The translations under genes were made by a program, and so were the position numbers. From Haloferula helveola (GTDB taxonomy: Bacteria > Verrucomicrobiota > Verrucomicrobiia > Verrucomicrobiales > Akkermansiaceae), in the NCBI RefSeq assembly GCF_037076345.1, contig NZ_AP024702.1, forward strand, positions 4,960,001 to 5,024,000: a stretch of DNA of 64,000 nt, given 5' to 3'. Below are positions 43,050 to 52,616 of this stretch, piece after piece (the stretch's first letter is position 1; each line of letters starts with the position of its first letter). The notes beneath the pieces are model-generated. The model searched no databases, was not told the DNA's origin, and saw only the letters and a program-made list of their open reading frames with translations.

Positions 43050-44600
43050 TCAGAACTGGAAGTAGATGAACTCACTGAGCTTGTCGAATTGGTAGATCGT
43101 GCCGGCAAGCAGCAGGATCAGGAAGATCGCCCACATCGGGGTCGGGCGCCATTGCCACCAGCGGCGCTGGCCGAGCATGCCGCCGGGCATCGATCCGACG
43201 CCGAGCGCCGGTTGGTAGCGGCGCATCCACTGCTGGGTGTTCGGCAGCAACCACACGAGCAACACGCAGAGGACCGCGCGGATGGCGTGGCTGTCCTTGA
43301 CCATCATCGCGCTGCGGTCCGGCCAGCCTTCAAAGCCGTTGAGGCCGAACATGGATGCCAGTACCGAGCGCGTCGCCCGCAAGGCGGCTTCGGTCGATCC
43401 GTTCGGCCCGAGTTCGAAGTTGCCGGCACGGAAGGGAACCCACGCGACCAGAACCGCGATGAAAGTCAGCGCGATTGCCAGCGGCTTCGGCAGCGCCGGC
43501 CAGTTCATGGCCTTGCGCAGCGCGAACCACGCGTGGTTGGCGCAGAGGTAGATTCCGTGAAGCACGCCCCAAAGGAGGAAGGTCCAGCCGGCGCCGTGCC
43601 ACAGGCCGCCGAGGGCCATCGTGATCATCAGGTTGGCGTAGCGCCGGACCTTGCCGCAGCGGTTTCCACCGATGGCGATGTAGAGGTAGTCGCGCAGGAA
43701 GCGGGAGAGCGTCATGTGCCAGCGACGCCAGAAGTCGACCACCGATGTTGCCTTGTAGGGTGAGTGGAAGTTGAGCGGGAGGCGAATGCCGAAAAGGCGC
43801 GCGGCGCCGATCGCCATGTCCGAGTAGCCAGAGAAGTCGAAGTAGATCTGGAGTCCGTAGGTCGTCGCAGCGGCCCATGCTTCGCCGACCGTCATGTCAC
43901 GCTCGCCGGTCGCCGCGAGACTGAACAGCCGCGTCGCGATGGCGGCGAAATTGTCGGCGAGCACGACCTTCTTGAAGAGACCGGCGATGAGGATGGTGAT
44001 GCCGACGGAGAAATTGACCCAGCGCTGCGAGTTGTAGCGGCCCTTCTGGAACTGCGGCAGCATCTCCTTGTGGTGGACGATCGGTCCCGCGATCAGCTGC
44101 GGGAAGAAGGTCACGAACAGGAGGTAGTCGGTGAAGTGATACTCCTCGGTCTCGCCGCGCCAGGCATCGACGAGGTAGGCGATTTGCTGGAAGGTGAAGA
44201 ACGAGATCCCGAGCGGCAGGATGATGTCGGGCAGGGTCAGGCCGGCACCTGTGAGCGCGGCGAGGGTCTTGGCGAAGAGTCCGGCGTACTTGAACCACGC
44301 GAGCACCCCGAGGTTGGCGACGACCCCCACAATCAGCGTGACTTTCCCCGGCGGGGCTCCGCGGTTGCGGGAAATCGCGCGACCGAAGAAGAAGTTGGCG
44401 ACCGACGATCCGAGGATCAGGGAAAGCCACCAGGGTGACCACGGCTCGTCGGGATTCGGATTCCACCAGCCGTAGTAGACGAGGCTCATCAGCACGAGCC
44501 ACGCGAAGCCGACCCGGACCTTGCGCTTGGCCACCAGATGGAAGCCGAGCAGCGTCAGCGGCAGGAAGAGCAGGAGGAACGTGTAGGAATTGAAAATCAT
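43050..44600 (-). CDS. MBOAT-family O-acyltransferase (AlgI-like), copy 1
   Basis: A 516-residue multi-helix membrane protein. It starts MIFNSYTFLLLFLPLTLLGFH, the typical AlgI opening, and contains GISFFTFQQIAYLVDAWRGE, LLFVTFFPQLIAGPIVHHKEMLPQF, YFDFSGYSDMAIGAARLFGI and the signature MALGGLWHGAGWTFLLWGVLHG with the catalytic His. It carries acyl (usually acetyl) groups across the membrane for attachment to exopolysaccharide. Close paralogue of 44705-46231; the two are 104 bp apart with the copy-1 gene second in transcription order. Confidence 0.92.
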   Translation of the reverse strand: MIFNSYTFLLLFLPLTLLGFHLVAKRKVRVGFAWLVLMSLVYYGWWNPNPDEPWSPWWLSLILGSSVANFFFGRAISRNRGAPPGKVTLIVGVVANLGVLAWFKYAGLFAKTLAALTGAGLTLPDIILPLGISFFTFQQIAYLVDAWRGETEEYHFTDYLLFVTFFPQLIAGPIVHHKEMLPQFQKGRYNSQRWVNFSVGITILIAGLFKKVVLADNFAAIATRLFSLAATGERDMTVGEAWAAATTYGLQIYFDFSGYSDMAIGAARLFGIRLPLNFHSPYKATSVVDFWRRWHMTLSRFLRDYLYIAIGGNRCGKVRRYANLMITMALGGLWHGAGWTFLLWGVLHGIYLCANHAWFALRKAMNWPALPKPLAIALTFIAVLVAWVPFRAGNFELGPNGSTEAALRATRSVLASMFGLNGFEGWPDRSAMMVKDSHAIRAVLCVLLVWLLPNTQQWMRRYQPALGVGSMPGGMLGQRRWWQWRPTPMWAIFLILLLAGTIYQFDKLSEFIYFQF

Positions 44601-44704
44601 CGCTGAAGCGGAGACCTGCCGGCCGCGCTCGGTTTAGGCCGCGAAGGGCCCGCATGCAACGCCGATTCGGGTCGCGGGCACGGCTGTGGGTGGCGGCCGA
44701 CCGG

Positions 44705-46231
44705 CTAGAACTGGAAGTAGATGAACTCGCTCAGCTGGTCGAATTCGCGGCCGACGAGGTAGAGCATGGCCAGCGTGAAGGCCAGCCACGGCAGCGTGGG
44801 CCGCCACTGCCACCACCTCCGGCGGAAGCCCTCGGACGGCTTCAGCAGGCCGATCGCGGGATTGTAGTGTCGCATGAACTGCTGGGTGCTCGGCAGGAAG
44901 AGCACGAGGATCAGTCCGAGGATGATCGGTTTGAAGGCGCGGCTGTCTTTGACCACGATGGCGGCGTCAGGTGGCCAGAAAGTGGCGCCCTTGAGGCCGA
45001 ACATCGACTCGAGGATGTTGCGGGTCGCGCCCAGCGCGGCGGAGGTGGACCCGTCGGCACCGAACTCGTAATTGCCGGCGCGGAAAGGGATCCACGCGAA
45101 CATCACCGCGAGGAAAGTGAGCAGAACGCCGACCGGACGGGGGATCGCGGGCAGCTTGAAATTCCGCCGGAGGTGGTGCCAGCCGTGGTTGATGCAGAGG
45201 TAGAGGCCGTGCAGGGCGCCCCACATCAGGAAGGTCCACCCGGCGCCGTGCCAGAGACCGCCGAGCAGCATGGTCAGCATCAGGTTGACGTAGCGCCGCG
45301 ACGGTCCCTTCCGGTTGCCGCCGAGCGGGAAATAGAGGTAGTCGCGGAGGAAGCGCGACAGGGTCATGTGCCAGCGCCGCCAGAACTCGACGATGGAAAA
45401 CGACTTGTAGGGGGAGTCGAAGTTCAGCGGCAGTCGAATGCCGAAGAGCCGGGCGGAACCGATCGCCATGTCCGAGTAGCCGGAGAAGTCGAAGTAGATC
45501 TGCAGCGTGTAGGCCAGCGTGCCGGCCCACGCCTCCCCGATGGTCAGGTCGCGGCCTTCCGGGCTCGCCGCGAGGTCGAAGATCGGGCCGCTGGTGCGGG
45601 CGAGGTAGTCGGCGAGGATGATCTTTTTGAACAGCCCGATCGCGATGATCGTGACACCGATCGAGAAATCGAGCGAGTTCAGGCCGCGTCCCTTCTGCTG
45701 CTGGAATTGCGGCAGCATCTCCTTGTGGTGGACGATCGGTCCCGCGATGAGTTGCGGGAAGAACGAGACGAACAGAAGGTAGTCGGTGAAGTGATACTCC
45801 TCGGTCTCGCCGCGCCATGCATCGACGAGATACGCGATCTGCTGGAAGGTGAAGAAGGAGATGCCGAGCGGCAGGATGATCTCGGGAAAGTTGAGGCCTT
45901 CTCCCGTCAGCGCGGCAAAGGTCTTGTCGAAGAGGCCGGCGTATTTGAACCAGCCCAGCAATGCGAGGTTGGCAACGACGCCCGCTGTCAGTGTGGCGAA
46001 GCCGGGCCGGGTGTCGCGCAGCCGTGAAACGCGTCGTCCGATGAGGAAGTTGAAACCGCAGGATGCGCCGATGACCCAAAGGTCCTGCGGCCTCCACCAT
46101 CCGTAGTAGAGGAAGCTCATCAGCACGAGGAAGCCGATGGAAACCCTGAACGGCGCGCGGCGCAGCAGGTGGAAGCCGATCAGGGCGATCGGGAGGAAGA
46201 GGAAGAGGTAGGGGTAGGAGTTGAAAATCAT
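44705..46231 (-). CDS. MBOAT-family O-acyltransferase (AlgI-like), copy 2
   Basis: A 508-residue paralogue of the neighbouring MBOAT protein, with the same blocks: MIFNSYPYLFLFLPIALIGFH, GISFFTFQQIAYLVDAWRGE, FFPQLIAGPIVHHKEMLPQF, IYFDFSGYSDMAIGSARLFG and LLGGLWHGAGWTFLMWGALHG with the catalytic His. It starts 4 bp after the stop of the SGNH-like copy-2 gene, so both are probably translated together. The tail ends in the same DQLSEFIYFQF as copy 1 (there DKLSEFIYFQF), which points to a recent gene duplication. Confidence 0.92.
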   Translation of the reverse strand: MIFNSYPYLFLFLPIALIGFHLLRRAPFRVSIGFLVLMSFLYYGWWRPQDLWVIGASCGFNFLIGRRVSRLRDTRPGFATLTAGVVANLALLGWFKYAGLFDKTFAALTGEGLNFPEIILPLGISFFTFQQIAYLVDAWRGETEEYHFTDYLLFVSFFPQLIAGPIVHHKEMLPQFQQQKGRGLNSLDFSIGVTIIAIGLFKKIILADYLARTSGPIFDLAASPEGRDLTIGEAWAGTLAYTLQIYFDFSGYSDMAIGSARLFGIRLPLNFDSPYKSFSIVEFWRRWHMTLSRFLRDYLYFPLGGNRKGPSRRYVNLMLTMLLGGLWHGAGWTFLMWGALHGLYLCINHGWHHLRRNFKLPAIPRPVGVLLTFLAVMFAWIPFRAGNYEFGADGSTSAALGATRNILESMFGLKGATFWPPDAAIVVKDSRAFKPIILGLILVLFLPSTQQFMRHYNPAIGLLKPSEGFRRRWWQWRPTLPWLAFTLAMLYLVGREFDQLSEFIYFQF

Positions 46232-46235
46232 CGGG

Positions 46236-47438
46236 TCACTCCGCCTTCCTGAACAACTCTTCCTTCCACTCGACGTCCCGTGCTCCCGGGCCGTTGAGAT
46301 ACGCCTCGTAGCCCGCGCGGACCTCCTCCAGTCGCTCCTCGAGGTTCTCCGAACTCAGGCGTGTCCCGTAGTCCTCGCCGATTTCCAGCGGCACGTCCCA
46401 TCCCATCATCCTCGCCTGCATGGTATTCCCGACCGGCAGCGAGTAGTGCCCGAGGTCACCCCAGAAATCCATCCGTTCGCGTCCATCGATCGGGAGCGGC
46501 TCGCAGTTGATCGGATGAAAGTCGAAGAAGTCCCAAAGCTCGACCGGCGGGCCGGCGAGTCCCTCGGCGTTCACGCGATCGACCATCTCGACAAGCGTCG
46601 GCCGCTCCCGCCGGAAGAACACGGGTGGATCCGACTTGTCCGCCGCCCGCGCGTGCATCACCGCGTGCTGCGGATGGATGTAGAGGATGACCCGTGTGCC
46701 GGCGGTCCTTGCCATTCTCAGGATGCTCTCCAGTTCCTTCGCCTTGTCCTGGTTGATCGGACGCTGCTTGCGGCCGTCCTCGGCAAGGAAGGCTTCGCCG
46801 AGCAACCGGCTTCGGATGAAGTCGATCTGGGAACGTTGTCCGGCCTTGTCCGAGCGGACACGGAGGCCCTCAGGCGTGTAGGACGCCAGCTTGCCGCGAT
46901 GCTTCCGGCTCAGGGTCTCGATCGAGATCTCGAGGGTCGAAATGCCGATCAGGTAGCGCATTTCGCGGTCGACCCGGTCGCCGCCGGGGGCGAATGGCGA
47001 ACCGTAGTAGTCGCCGAGAGGGCGGGTGTCGAAGGGGGATGAGAGATCACCCGGATCGACACCGAACAGGATGACTTCGGGCATCTCCTGCTCGAGCAGG
47101 TAGCGCGAGATGCCTGTCGTCTCGAACATGAAGCCGCCGCTGCATCCGAGGTTGAGCACCTTCTGATCGCCCCAGCCTTCGAAATTCGGATCCATTCCGT
47201 TGGCAACCCGCGACGAGCCGACGAACGCGGCGTCGGCGTGGCCCGACGAGCGGAGGATGCCCGCCTTTCCGGTGCGGATCTGGTTGGAGATCTCGCGGTA
47301 CTGCTCCAACGAGGGATCCGACCACGGCGCCGGGGTGACCCGGAGCGGGTTGACCCAGGTGTTGATCGCCGCGGCGACCAGGGTGAAGCCCGCCACGATG
47401 CCGACGAAGCCAAAGGCGTAGCGGCGTGCGGATCTCAT
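46236..47438 (-). CDS. Membrane-anchored SGNH-like protein (AlgJ/AlgX/DltD-like), copy 2
   Basis: A 400-residue paralogue of 41796-43046: N-terminal helix (FGFVGIVAGFTLVAAAINTWVNPLRVTPAPW), block AAFVGSSRVANGMDP, RVILYIHPQHAVM, ELWDFFDFHPINCEPLP and a MDFWGDLGHYSLPVGNTMQARM segment. Predicted periplasmic. Together with the MBOAT gene 4 bp downstream it forms an acyl-transfer pair. The order of the four genes along the transcript is SGNH, MBOAT, MBOAT, SGNH. Confidence 0.78.
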   Translation of the reverse strand: MRSARRYAFGFVGIVAGFTLVAAAINTWVNPLRVTPAPWSDPSLEQYREISNQIRTGKAGILRSSGHADAAFVGSSRVANGMDPNFEGWGDQKVLNLGCSGGFMFETTGISRYLLEQEMPEVILFGVDPGDLSSPFDTRPLGDYYGSPFAPGGDRVDREMRYLIGISTLEISIETLSRKHRGKLASYTPEGLRVRSDKAGQRSQIDFIRSRLLGEAFLAEDGRKQRPINQDKAKELESILRMARTAGTRVILYIHPQHAVMHARAADKSDPPVFFRRERPTLVEMVDRVNAEGLAGPPVELWDFFDFHPINCEPLPIDGRERMDFWGDLGHYSLPVGNTMQARMMGWDVPLEIGEDYGTRLSSENLEERLEEVRAGYEAYLNGPGARDVEWKEELFRKAE

Positions 47439-47482
47439 GACTGCTTATGGATAGCCCGGGCCGACCGTGTCAACCCGGCGGC

Positions 47483-48187
47483 TCAGCCGGGGAAGCCGTG
47501 GAGTGGGGGTTCGTCTGCAGCCAGCGGACGGCATTTGCCGTTCCGGTAGACCGGGACCAGATCAAACTCGTCGAGCCGGGCGCAGAAATCGATGTCCTCG
47601 CGGAGTCCGAGGTTCAGCAGATTCCGTCCGGAACCGCCTTCGAGGAAGGTCTTGAGATGGATGTCAGACGGAGCGGCCGGTTCTCCGGAACGGATGACTT
47701 CCGCCATCAGCTCGGCGGTCAGGTTGTCCTCGACCGCATCTTCTTTCAGTCGGCCGGCGGCGAGCATGGTGATGTCCTTCCCGTAGTGGGCCGCGATCCG
47801 CTCCGCAGCTCGTGCGGTCGCGGTCAGATTGACGAACGCTCCGAGCAGGACGATCGCCATCGGATGGGTCGCGGCGGCCTCGAGACAGCGAGTGCCGTTT
47901 GTCGTCGTGATGGTCAGCCGTTTGCCCCGATGGGAATCGGAGAGGAAGCTGCGCGGCGAGTTGTCGAGGTCCACGCCCGGCAGCTTCTGTCCACCTCGCT
48001 CACCGGCCGTGAGCTCACCGATGCAGTCTTCGACCTTCGCCACGGGAATCACCGCACGGATCCCGTGGGCGAGAGCAGTGGTGATGGTTGTGGTGGCCCG
48101 GAGGGCATCGATGAGCACGATCACGTCGCCTCGTGCCGATGCCTCACCCGCGGCCGACTCTCCGGAAGCCAGACGAATGCCGCTCAT
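47483..48187 (-). CDS. comB: 2-phosphosulfolactate phosphatase
   Basis: A 234-residue ComB-family protein: VIVLIDALRATTTITTAL near the N-terminus, DLDNSPRSF, LTITTTNGTRCLEAA, LLGAFVNLTATARAA, and AGRLKEDAVEDNLTAELMAEV. The enzyme removes phosphate from 2-phospho-3-sulfolactate to give sulfolactate. It lies 4 bp after the VOC gene, two genes after ComA, so the two enzymes of the route are co-transcribed. The next enzyme of coenzyme M synthesis (ComC) is not present in this window. Confidence 0.88.
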   Translation of the reverse strand: MSGIRLASGESAAGEASARGDVIVLIDALRATTTITTALAHGIRAVIPVAKVEDCIGELTAGERGGQKLPGVDLDNSPRSFLSDSHRGKRLTITTTNGTRCLEAAATHPMAIVLLGAFVNLTATARAAERIAAHYGKDITMLAAGRLKEDAVEDNLTAELMAEVIRSGEPAAPSDIHLKTFLEGGSGRNLLNLGLREDIDFCARLDEFDLVPVYRNGKCRPLAADEPPLHGFPG

Positions 48188-48191
48188 CGGC

Positions 48192-48593
48192 TCAGTACAT
48201 CATCGATGGGTCGTTGTAGTGCTTGAACTCGAGCAGGTTGTTCGACGGATCGATGAGGAAGAAGGTCCGATGTTCCTCCCGCTTGCCCCCGAAACGGACG
48301 AAGGGCTCCTGAAAGAACGGCAGCCCGTGTTTCTCCGTCTTGTCCAGCAGCGCGTCGTAGTCGGCGGCGTGACGGAAGGTGACGCCGTAATGGCGGGGAT
48401 ACATCTTCGGCTCCTTGTCGATGCCGTCGGGATCGAGGTGGCAGACGACCTGGTCGCCGAAGAAATTCAGGGTCACCCGGTCGTCGTAGCGGCGGCCGAG
48501 TTCGCAGCCCATCTTGTTGACGTAGAAGTCCTGGGTGGCGTCGAGATCGGCGCAGGGAATGGCGAGGTGGAAAACGTTCTCGGGGTCTCTCAT
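48192..48593 (-). CDS. VOC-superfamily (glyoxalase-like) protein
   Basis: A 133-residue protein from ATG 48593 (MRDPENVFHLAIPCADLDAT). The two beta-alpha-beta-beta-beta modules and metal ligands of the vicinal-oxygen-chelate fold are recognisable: HLAIP with the first His, VVCHLDPDG, HYGVTFRHAADYDALL and the last ligand in LLEFKHYND. Such proteins act as dioxygenases, isomerases or resistance factors, so the reaction cannot be told. Location between ComA and ComB suggests a role in handling sulfolactate or its product. Confidence 0.82.
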   Translation of the reverse strand: MRDPENVFHLAIPCADLDATQDFYVNKMGCELGRRYDDRVTLNFFGDQVVCHLDPDGIDKEPKMYPRHYGVTFRHAADYDALLDKTEKHGLPFFQEPFVRFGGKREEHRTFFLIDPSNNLLEFKHYNDPSMMY

Positions 48594-48618
48594 GGATGAC
48601 TGGTGGTTCGCGGGCGAT

Positions 48619-49374
48619 TTAGGGGGCAAGCGTGTCCGAGCGCAACCCGAGCCTCAGGGTTTCGAGGCCGACGATGTCGGAAAACGCGACGTTGGCGAGG
48701 TTCACGTTGGCGCCGACGCGCTTCACGAAGTAGGTCTGCAGCGCCTTGTTCGGGGCTTCGAAGATCACGTGTCCGAGATCGATCTCGGAGCCGATGATGT
48801 CCTCGATCAGTCCGAACCGCACCTCGCCGTCCGAGCGGCAGATCCCGCTGGTTCCCGACTCGCGAGCCTCGGTCAGGACCATCGAGGCGCCGCAGTCGAG
48901 AGATTTGCGCATGTATTCGACCCACTTCGACGGCGGAAGGTCGAGCGAGCGCTGCTGGTCTTTGTAGCCGACCTCGCTCCAGACCGTGAACTCGCCGGCG
49001 AAGCGACGGATCAGCTCGCACTTCTCGTCGGAGCTCAGGTTGATCGTGCCGTCGGAGACCTCGACGATCGGGCATTGGTGCTTTCGCACGAACTCGGCGA
49101 ACTCGTCCACGCTGTCGCGTGTGTAGGCGACCTCAAGCAAGGTCCCTCCGAAAAGGTAGGGGACTTCGAGTTCGCGGAGGATGGCGATCTTGCGTTCGAT
49201 CTCGCGCGTGACGAGCGACGTGCCCCAGCCGAACTTGACCGCGTCGATGAGCGGGTGGTGGCTCCGGACGACGTCCTCGAAGTAGGAGGTCGGGTAGCCC
49301 GAATCGATGATGCAGGTCAGGCCGGAGGTCCGTGGCTTGTCCTCACGCGATGGCAGTTGCAGGGATTCAATCAT
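48619..49374 (-). CDS. comA: Phosphosulfolactate synthase
   Basis: Adds sulfite to phosphoenolpyruvate to form 2-phospho-3-sulfolactate. The 251-residue protein, from ATG 49374 (MIESLQLPSREDKPRTSGLT), shows the family blocks IDSGYPTSYFEDVV, DAVKFGWGTSLV, YLFGGTLLEVAYTRDS, VEVSDGTINLS, SEVGYKD and LTEAR. Length matches ComA (about 250). The longer frame upstream is the shadow of the ATP-grasp gene. Its ATG overlaps the ATP-grasp stop in ATGA, so translation is coupled. Bacillus uses the equivalent pair to make spore sulfolactate. Confidence 0.92.
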   Translation of the reverse strand: MIESLQLPSREDKPRTSGLTCIIDSGYPTSYFEDVVRSHHPLIDAVKFGWGTSLVTREIERKIAILRELEVPYLFGGTLLEVAYTRDSVDEFAEFVRKHQCPIVEVSDGTINLSSDEKCELIRRFAGEFTVWSEVGYKDQQRSLDLPPSKWVEYMRKSLDCGASMVLTEARESGTSGICRSDGEVRFGLIEDIIGSEIDLGHVIFEAPNKALQTYFVKRVGANVNLANVAFSDIVGLETLRLGLRSDTLAP

Positions 49375-50546
49375 CGTTTGCTGAAGATCTTTGCACGGTG
49401 TTTGTAGTAAAGGTACGACTGCACCAGAAAGGGAACCGGGTCGTCGATGCTGAAGTCCATGAACGAGTCGTCGTCGAAGTCGAGGTGCTTGCGTGCGACT
49501 CGGAATCCGCGTTCGGAGCGCGGGTTCTTGAAGTAGCTGATCACGTCTCCGGCGATCCACCGTGAACGATGGCCGAGCGGGTATTCGGGATTTTCCCGGA
49601 ACGGCAGGCCGTGGGCGAGGCAATACTGGTAGTAGGGGTAGCTCACCCCGCAGTTCAGGTCGTGGGGAGTGGTGCCCCAGTAGCGGGGATTGACCTCCAT
49701 CAGCCAGCGTTCGCCGGATTCGCGGTCGACGATGTATTCGAACATCGCGACGCCGGAATAGGACAGATGCCGGACGATCCTGGTCGCGTCCTCGAGGGCC
49801 TCCGGGAAGAGGATGCTCTCGCATTTCACCGCCGCGCCGCCGAAGGTTTCCTTCTCGCGTACGTTACGCCGCGCGAAGTTCGCCTTCACTTCCCCCTTCT
49901 CGGCGAGAACCATCACCGTCTGGATGGTGCCGTGGACGAACTGCTGGACGATCGGCGCGGGAGCGCCTTCCGGTTGCTCCGCCATCACCCGCGCCCACCT
50001 TTCGCGAAGTTCGGAGTGATTCTCGAAGAAGCTCACGCCATGCGAGCCATGGCTGAACGGCACCTTGATCACGCCCTTCTCCGGAAGATGGGGAAGGGAG
50101 GTCTCGAGCGAGCTCTCGCTCCCGATCTCGAAGGTGGCCGGGTGGGGGACTCCGAGCTCTTCGGCGAGTTGTTGGGCGTGGAGTTTGTGGTCGAGCGTGC
50201 GGATCGCCTCGTAGTCCGCAACCGCGACGTGCACGGAATCCGGAAAGCGGTCGCGGTGCTTCGCGACGAGAAAGCCCTCCTCATGGGAAGGGATATACAC
50301 GCCGATGTCATGCTTCATGATGTAATCGACCACCGCCGAGATGAAGCCGTCGGTATCGGCGTGGAAATGGGGGTATTGGAACCAGCCGCTGCAGTAGCGT
50401 GAGAAGCGGCTCATGAAGAAGCTCTGGTGGTCGCCGACGTACACCTCCAGTCCGTGCCGCGCAAGATTCCGGATGAGCCCCCACGAACTACGGACCCAGC
50501 CGTAGGTGACAAGCACGCGGGGATTGGGCAGGGAAGCGGAAGACAT
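49371..50546 (-). CDS. ATP-grasp ligase
   Basis: A 391-residue ATP-grasp protein (ATG 50546). An N-terminal Rossmann-like part (RVLVTYGWVRSSWGLIRNLARHG, SHEEGFLVAKH) precedes the grasp fold: KGVIKVPFSHGSHGV with the ATP-binding Lys, IVQQFVHGTIQTVMVL, and the metal-binding segment WLMEVNPRYWGT. Such enzymes join a carboxylate to an amine or thiol with ATP. The gene touches the glycosyltransferase upstream and overlaps comA downstream, so a carboxylate such as sulfolactate and an amino sugar are candidate substrates (inference). Confidence 0.85.
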   Translation of the reverse strand: MSSASLPNPRVLVTYGWVRSSWGLIRNLARHGLEVYVGDHQSFFMSRFSRYCSGWFQYPHFHADTDGFISAVVDYIMKHDIGVYIPSHEEGFLVAKHRDRFPDSVHVAVADYEAIRTLDHKLHAQQLAEELGVPHPATFEIGSESSLETSLPHLPEKGVIKVPFSHGSHGVSFFENHSELRERWARVMAEQPEGAPAPIVQQFVHGTIQTVMVLAEKGEVKANFARRNVREKETFGGAAVKCESILFPEALEDATRIVRHLSYSGVAMFEYIVDRESGERWLMEVNPRYWGTTPHDLNCGVSYPYYQYCLAHGLPFRENPEYPLGHRSRWIAGDVISYFKNPRSERGFRVARKHLDFDDDSFMDFSIDDPVPFLVQSYLYYKHRAKIFSKR

Positions 50547-50547
50547 G

Positions 50548-51495
50548 CTAGCCGGGCGTGGGTGCGGGTGCGATCCGGGCGGCATCAGGAAGCTCAAGCC
50601 GGCGTCGGAGGAGCTTCGAGTAAAAGGTGAACCGACCCTTCAGGTTGCTGCCGTAGAACTTGGCGATGGCCCGGGTGAAGGACTCGTCTGGATCGTCGGG
50701 TATCTGTTGCCAGTCGGGTTGGTCTCCGGCGAAGAGGGTGGTCTCGAAGCGGTCACTCTTTCCGCAGTGCGCGCCGGTTCCGTCGATCCCGTGGTTCTGG
50801 ACGAGCGAGATGCTGGGAAAGATCACGTCTAGGTCGCGTTTCACGACCTCGAGCGTGGCCATCATGTCGTAGGCCAGCAACTCGCCGAGCGTGCAGCGTC
50901 GGAGCATGCCGATGAAATTCACGCCGGTTTGCCGGATGATCCGGCGGCGCATCGAGGGTGAACGTAGGATCTCGCGATATTCGGAAGGTTCGGGTTGGCA
51001 GCGGACCATCGCGTCGGTACGCGCGTAGATCCCGAATCCCCAGGCCTTGAAGCGCTTGGCCCGGAGCAAGCGGAAGGGTTCGGGACGGAATCCGTCGAGC
51101 GGCGGGAGGTAGCCTGATATCGAGAACACCCGCGGGTCGTCCTCGTAGCGATTGAGGCAGGCGTTCATGTAGCTGAGAAACATCGGGGAGGTCGCGCAGT
51201 CGTCCTCGAGGTAGATCATCCGGCCGAAGCCCGAAGCGAGCTCGCGGCGGATTTTCCAATTCTCCAGCCGGCTGTTTTCGTCCCGCGCAAGGACCTCGAC
51301 CTTGCGGAAGCCTTGAACGGTCTTGAGCCATTCGCGGACATCCGCGACCGCCTCCTCGTCACCGGGGCGGGGTCCGTCCGAGGTGACATAGAGTTCGGTC
51401 TGGTCCGCCAGCGTGTTCGCCGCGAGTGCGGCAATCGTCTTCTGCAGGTGACCGAGCCTGCGGTAGGCGGGGATCATGACGGGTGCGGGTGTCAT
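50548..51495 (-). CDS. Glycosyltransferase, GT-A fold
   Basis: A 315-residue protein from ATG 51495. The N-terminal nucleotide-binding part resembles GT2/GT13-type enzymes: PVMIPAYRRLGHLQKTIAALA, ELYVTSDGPRPGDEEAV, and the acidic metal-site motif YLEDDCATSPMFLSYMN (EDD). The block RFKAWGFGIYARTDAM fits the acceptor-side region. It probably adds a sugar made from dTDP-activated precursors to a lipid-linked or peptidoglycan-linked acceptor on the cytoplasmic face. No transmembrane segment is apparent. It lies 11 bp after the aminotransferase gene. Confidence 0.8.
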   Translation of the reverse strand: MTPAPVMIPAYRRLGHLQKTIAALAANTLADQTELYVTSDGPRPGDEEAVADVREWLKTVQGFRKVEVLARDENSRLENWKIRRELASGFGRMIYLEDDCATSPMFLSYMNACLNRYEDDPRVFSISGYLPPLDGFRPEPFRLLRAKRFKAWGFGIYARTDAMVRCQPEPSEYREILRSPSMRRRIIRQTGVNFIGMLRRCTLGELLAYDMMATLEVVKRDLDVIFPSISLVQNHGIDGTGAHCGKSDRFETTLFAGDQPDWQQIPDDPDESFTRAIAKFYGSNLKGRFTFYSKLLRRRLELPDAARIAPAPTPG

Positions 51496-51506
51496 GGATC
51501 GGCGGG

Positions 51507-52616
51507 TCAGGCGTGGGCGGAGCGGGGCGGATGAACGGCGTCTAGGATGCGGTCGACATGTTCCAGCTCCAACCGGGTCGACAGCGGGAGACAGAGGATG
51601 CGGGCGGCGACGTCCCGGGCGACGGGGCAGGAGGCTTCGGCGGATCCTTCGAGACCGCACTGGTCGAGCGACGGGTGGAAGTACCTCCGGGTGCCGAAGC
51701 CTGCCGCATCGAGCCGGGTCATGGCGGCGAGCAGTTGTTCCTCCGTCTCGAATCGGACCGGGAAGTAGCAGTGATTCCACTCGGTGTCGGCCGCGAGATC
51801 GAAGGCGAAACGCGCACCGTCGATTTCAGGGAGGCCCTTGAGGTAGCGCGCGATCAGCGCCTTCCGGGATTCGAAAACGGCATCCGCCTGTCGCAGTAAG
51901 CAGATGCCCATCGCGGCATGCAGTTCGGACATCTTCGCGTTGATCCCGACGCCATGGTAGGCTTCTTGGCCGTTGTGGCCGAAGCGCCGCATCCACTCGA
52001 TCCTTCCTGCGGCCGCCGGGTCGCGTGTCGTGACGAAACCGCCCTCGACCGAGTGGATTACCTTCGTTGCATGGAGGCTGACGATCGAGGCGTCACCATA
52101 GTCGAGGATGCTCCTGCCGGCATGGCGGACGCCGAATGCGTGGGCGGCATCGTAGATCAGCGCGAGTCCGTGGCGCTCGCAGATGGCTTCCAGAGCGGCA
52201 ACATCACAGGGGTTGCCGAACACATGGGTCGCGAGCACCGCCTCAGTTTGCGGTGTGATCGCGGCTTCGACCGCGGCCGGGTCGATGTTCAAAGTGGATG
52301 CGTCGATGTCGGCGAACACCGGGGTCAGTCCTTCCCACAGCGGGCAGGAGGTGGTTGCCACGTATGAGTAGGGTGTGGTGACGACTTCGCCGCCGAGGCC
52401 CATCGCCTTGATGGTCAGCTGCAGGGCGAGCCCGCCGTTGGCCACGCAGTGGAGGGGGCGGTCGCTGCCCGACGCCTTCTTGAGCAATCCCTCGAACTCG
52501 ACCATGAGGGGGCCGCCGTTGGTCAGGTGCCTTCGTTCCCAGATGCCTTCGAGCAGGCGCACGTAGTCGTCGAGCGGCGGCATGTGGGGCTCCGTTACTT
52601 CCGAGATCCGACTCAT
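51507..52616 (-). CDS. DegT/DnrJ/EryC1-family sugar aminotransferase
   Basis: A 369-residue PLP enzyme from ATG 52616 ([19 protein letters not shown]). Family blocks: [52 protein letters not shown], the PLP-phosphate and ring contacts [10 protein letters not shown], and the Schiff-base Lys in [14 protein letters not shown]. Acts on keto-sugars of the kind produced by RfbB, probably giving a dTDP-amino-dideoxysugar. Its ATG overlaps the rfbA stop in ATGA. Confidence 0.9.
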   Translation of the reverse strand: MSRISEVTEPHMPPLDDYVRLLEGIWERRHLTNGGPLMVEFEGLLKKASGSDRPLHCVANGGLALQLTIKAMGLGGEVVTTPYSYVATTSCPLWEGLTPVFADIDASTLNIDPAAVEAAITPQTEAVLATHVFGNPCDVAALEAICERHGLALIYDAAHAFGVRHAGRSILDYGDASIVSLHATKVIHSVEGGFVTTRDPAAAGRIEWMRRFGHNGQEAYHGVGINAKMSELHAAMGICLLRQADAVFESRKALIARYLKGLPEIDGARFAFDLAADTEWNHCYFPVRFETEEQLLAAMTRLDAAGFGTRRYFHPSLDQCGLEGSAEASCPVARDVAARILCLPLSTRLELEHVDRILDAVHPPRSAHA

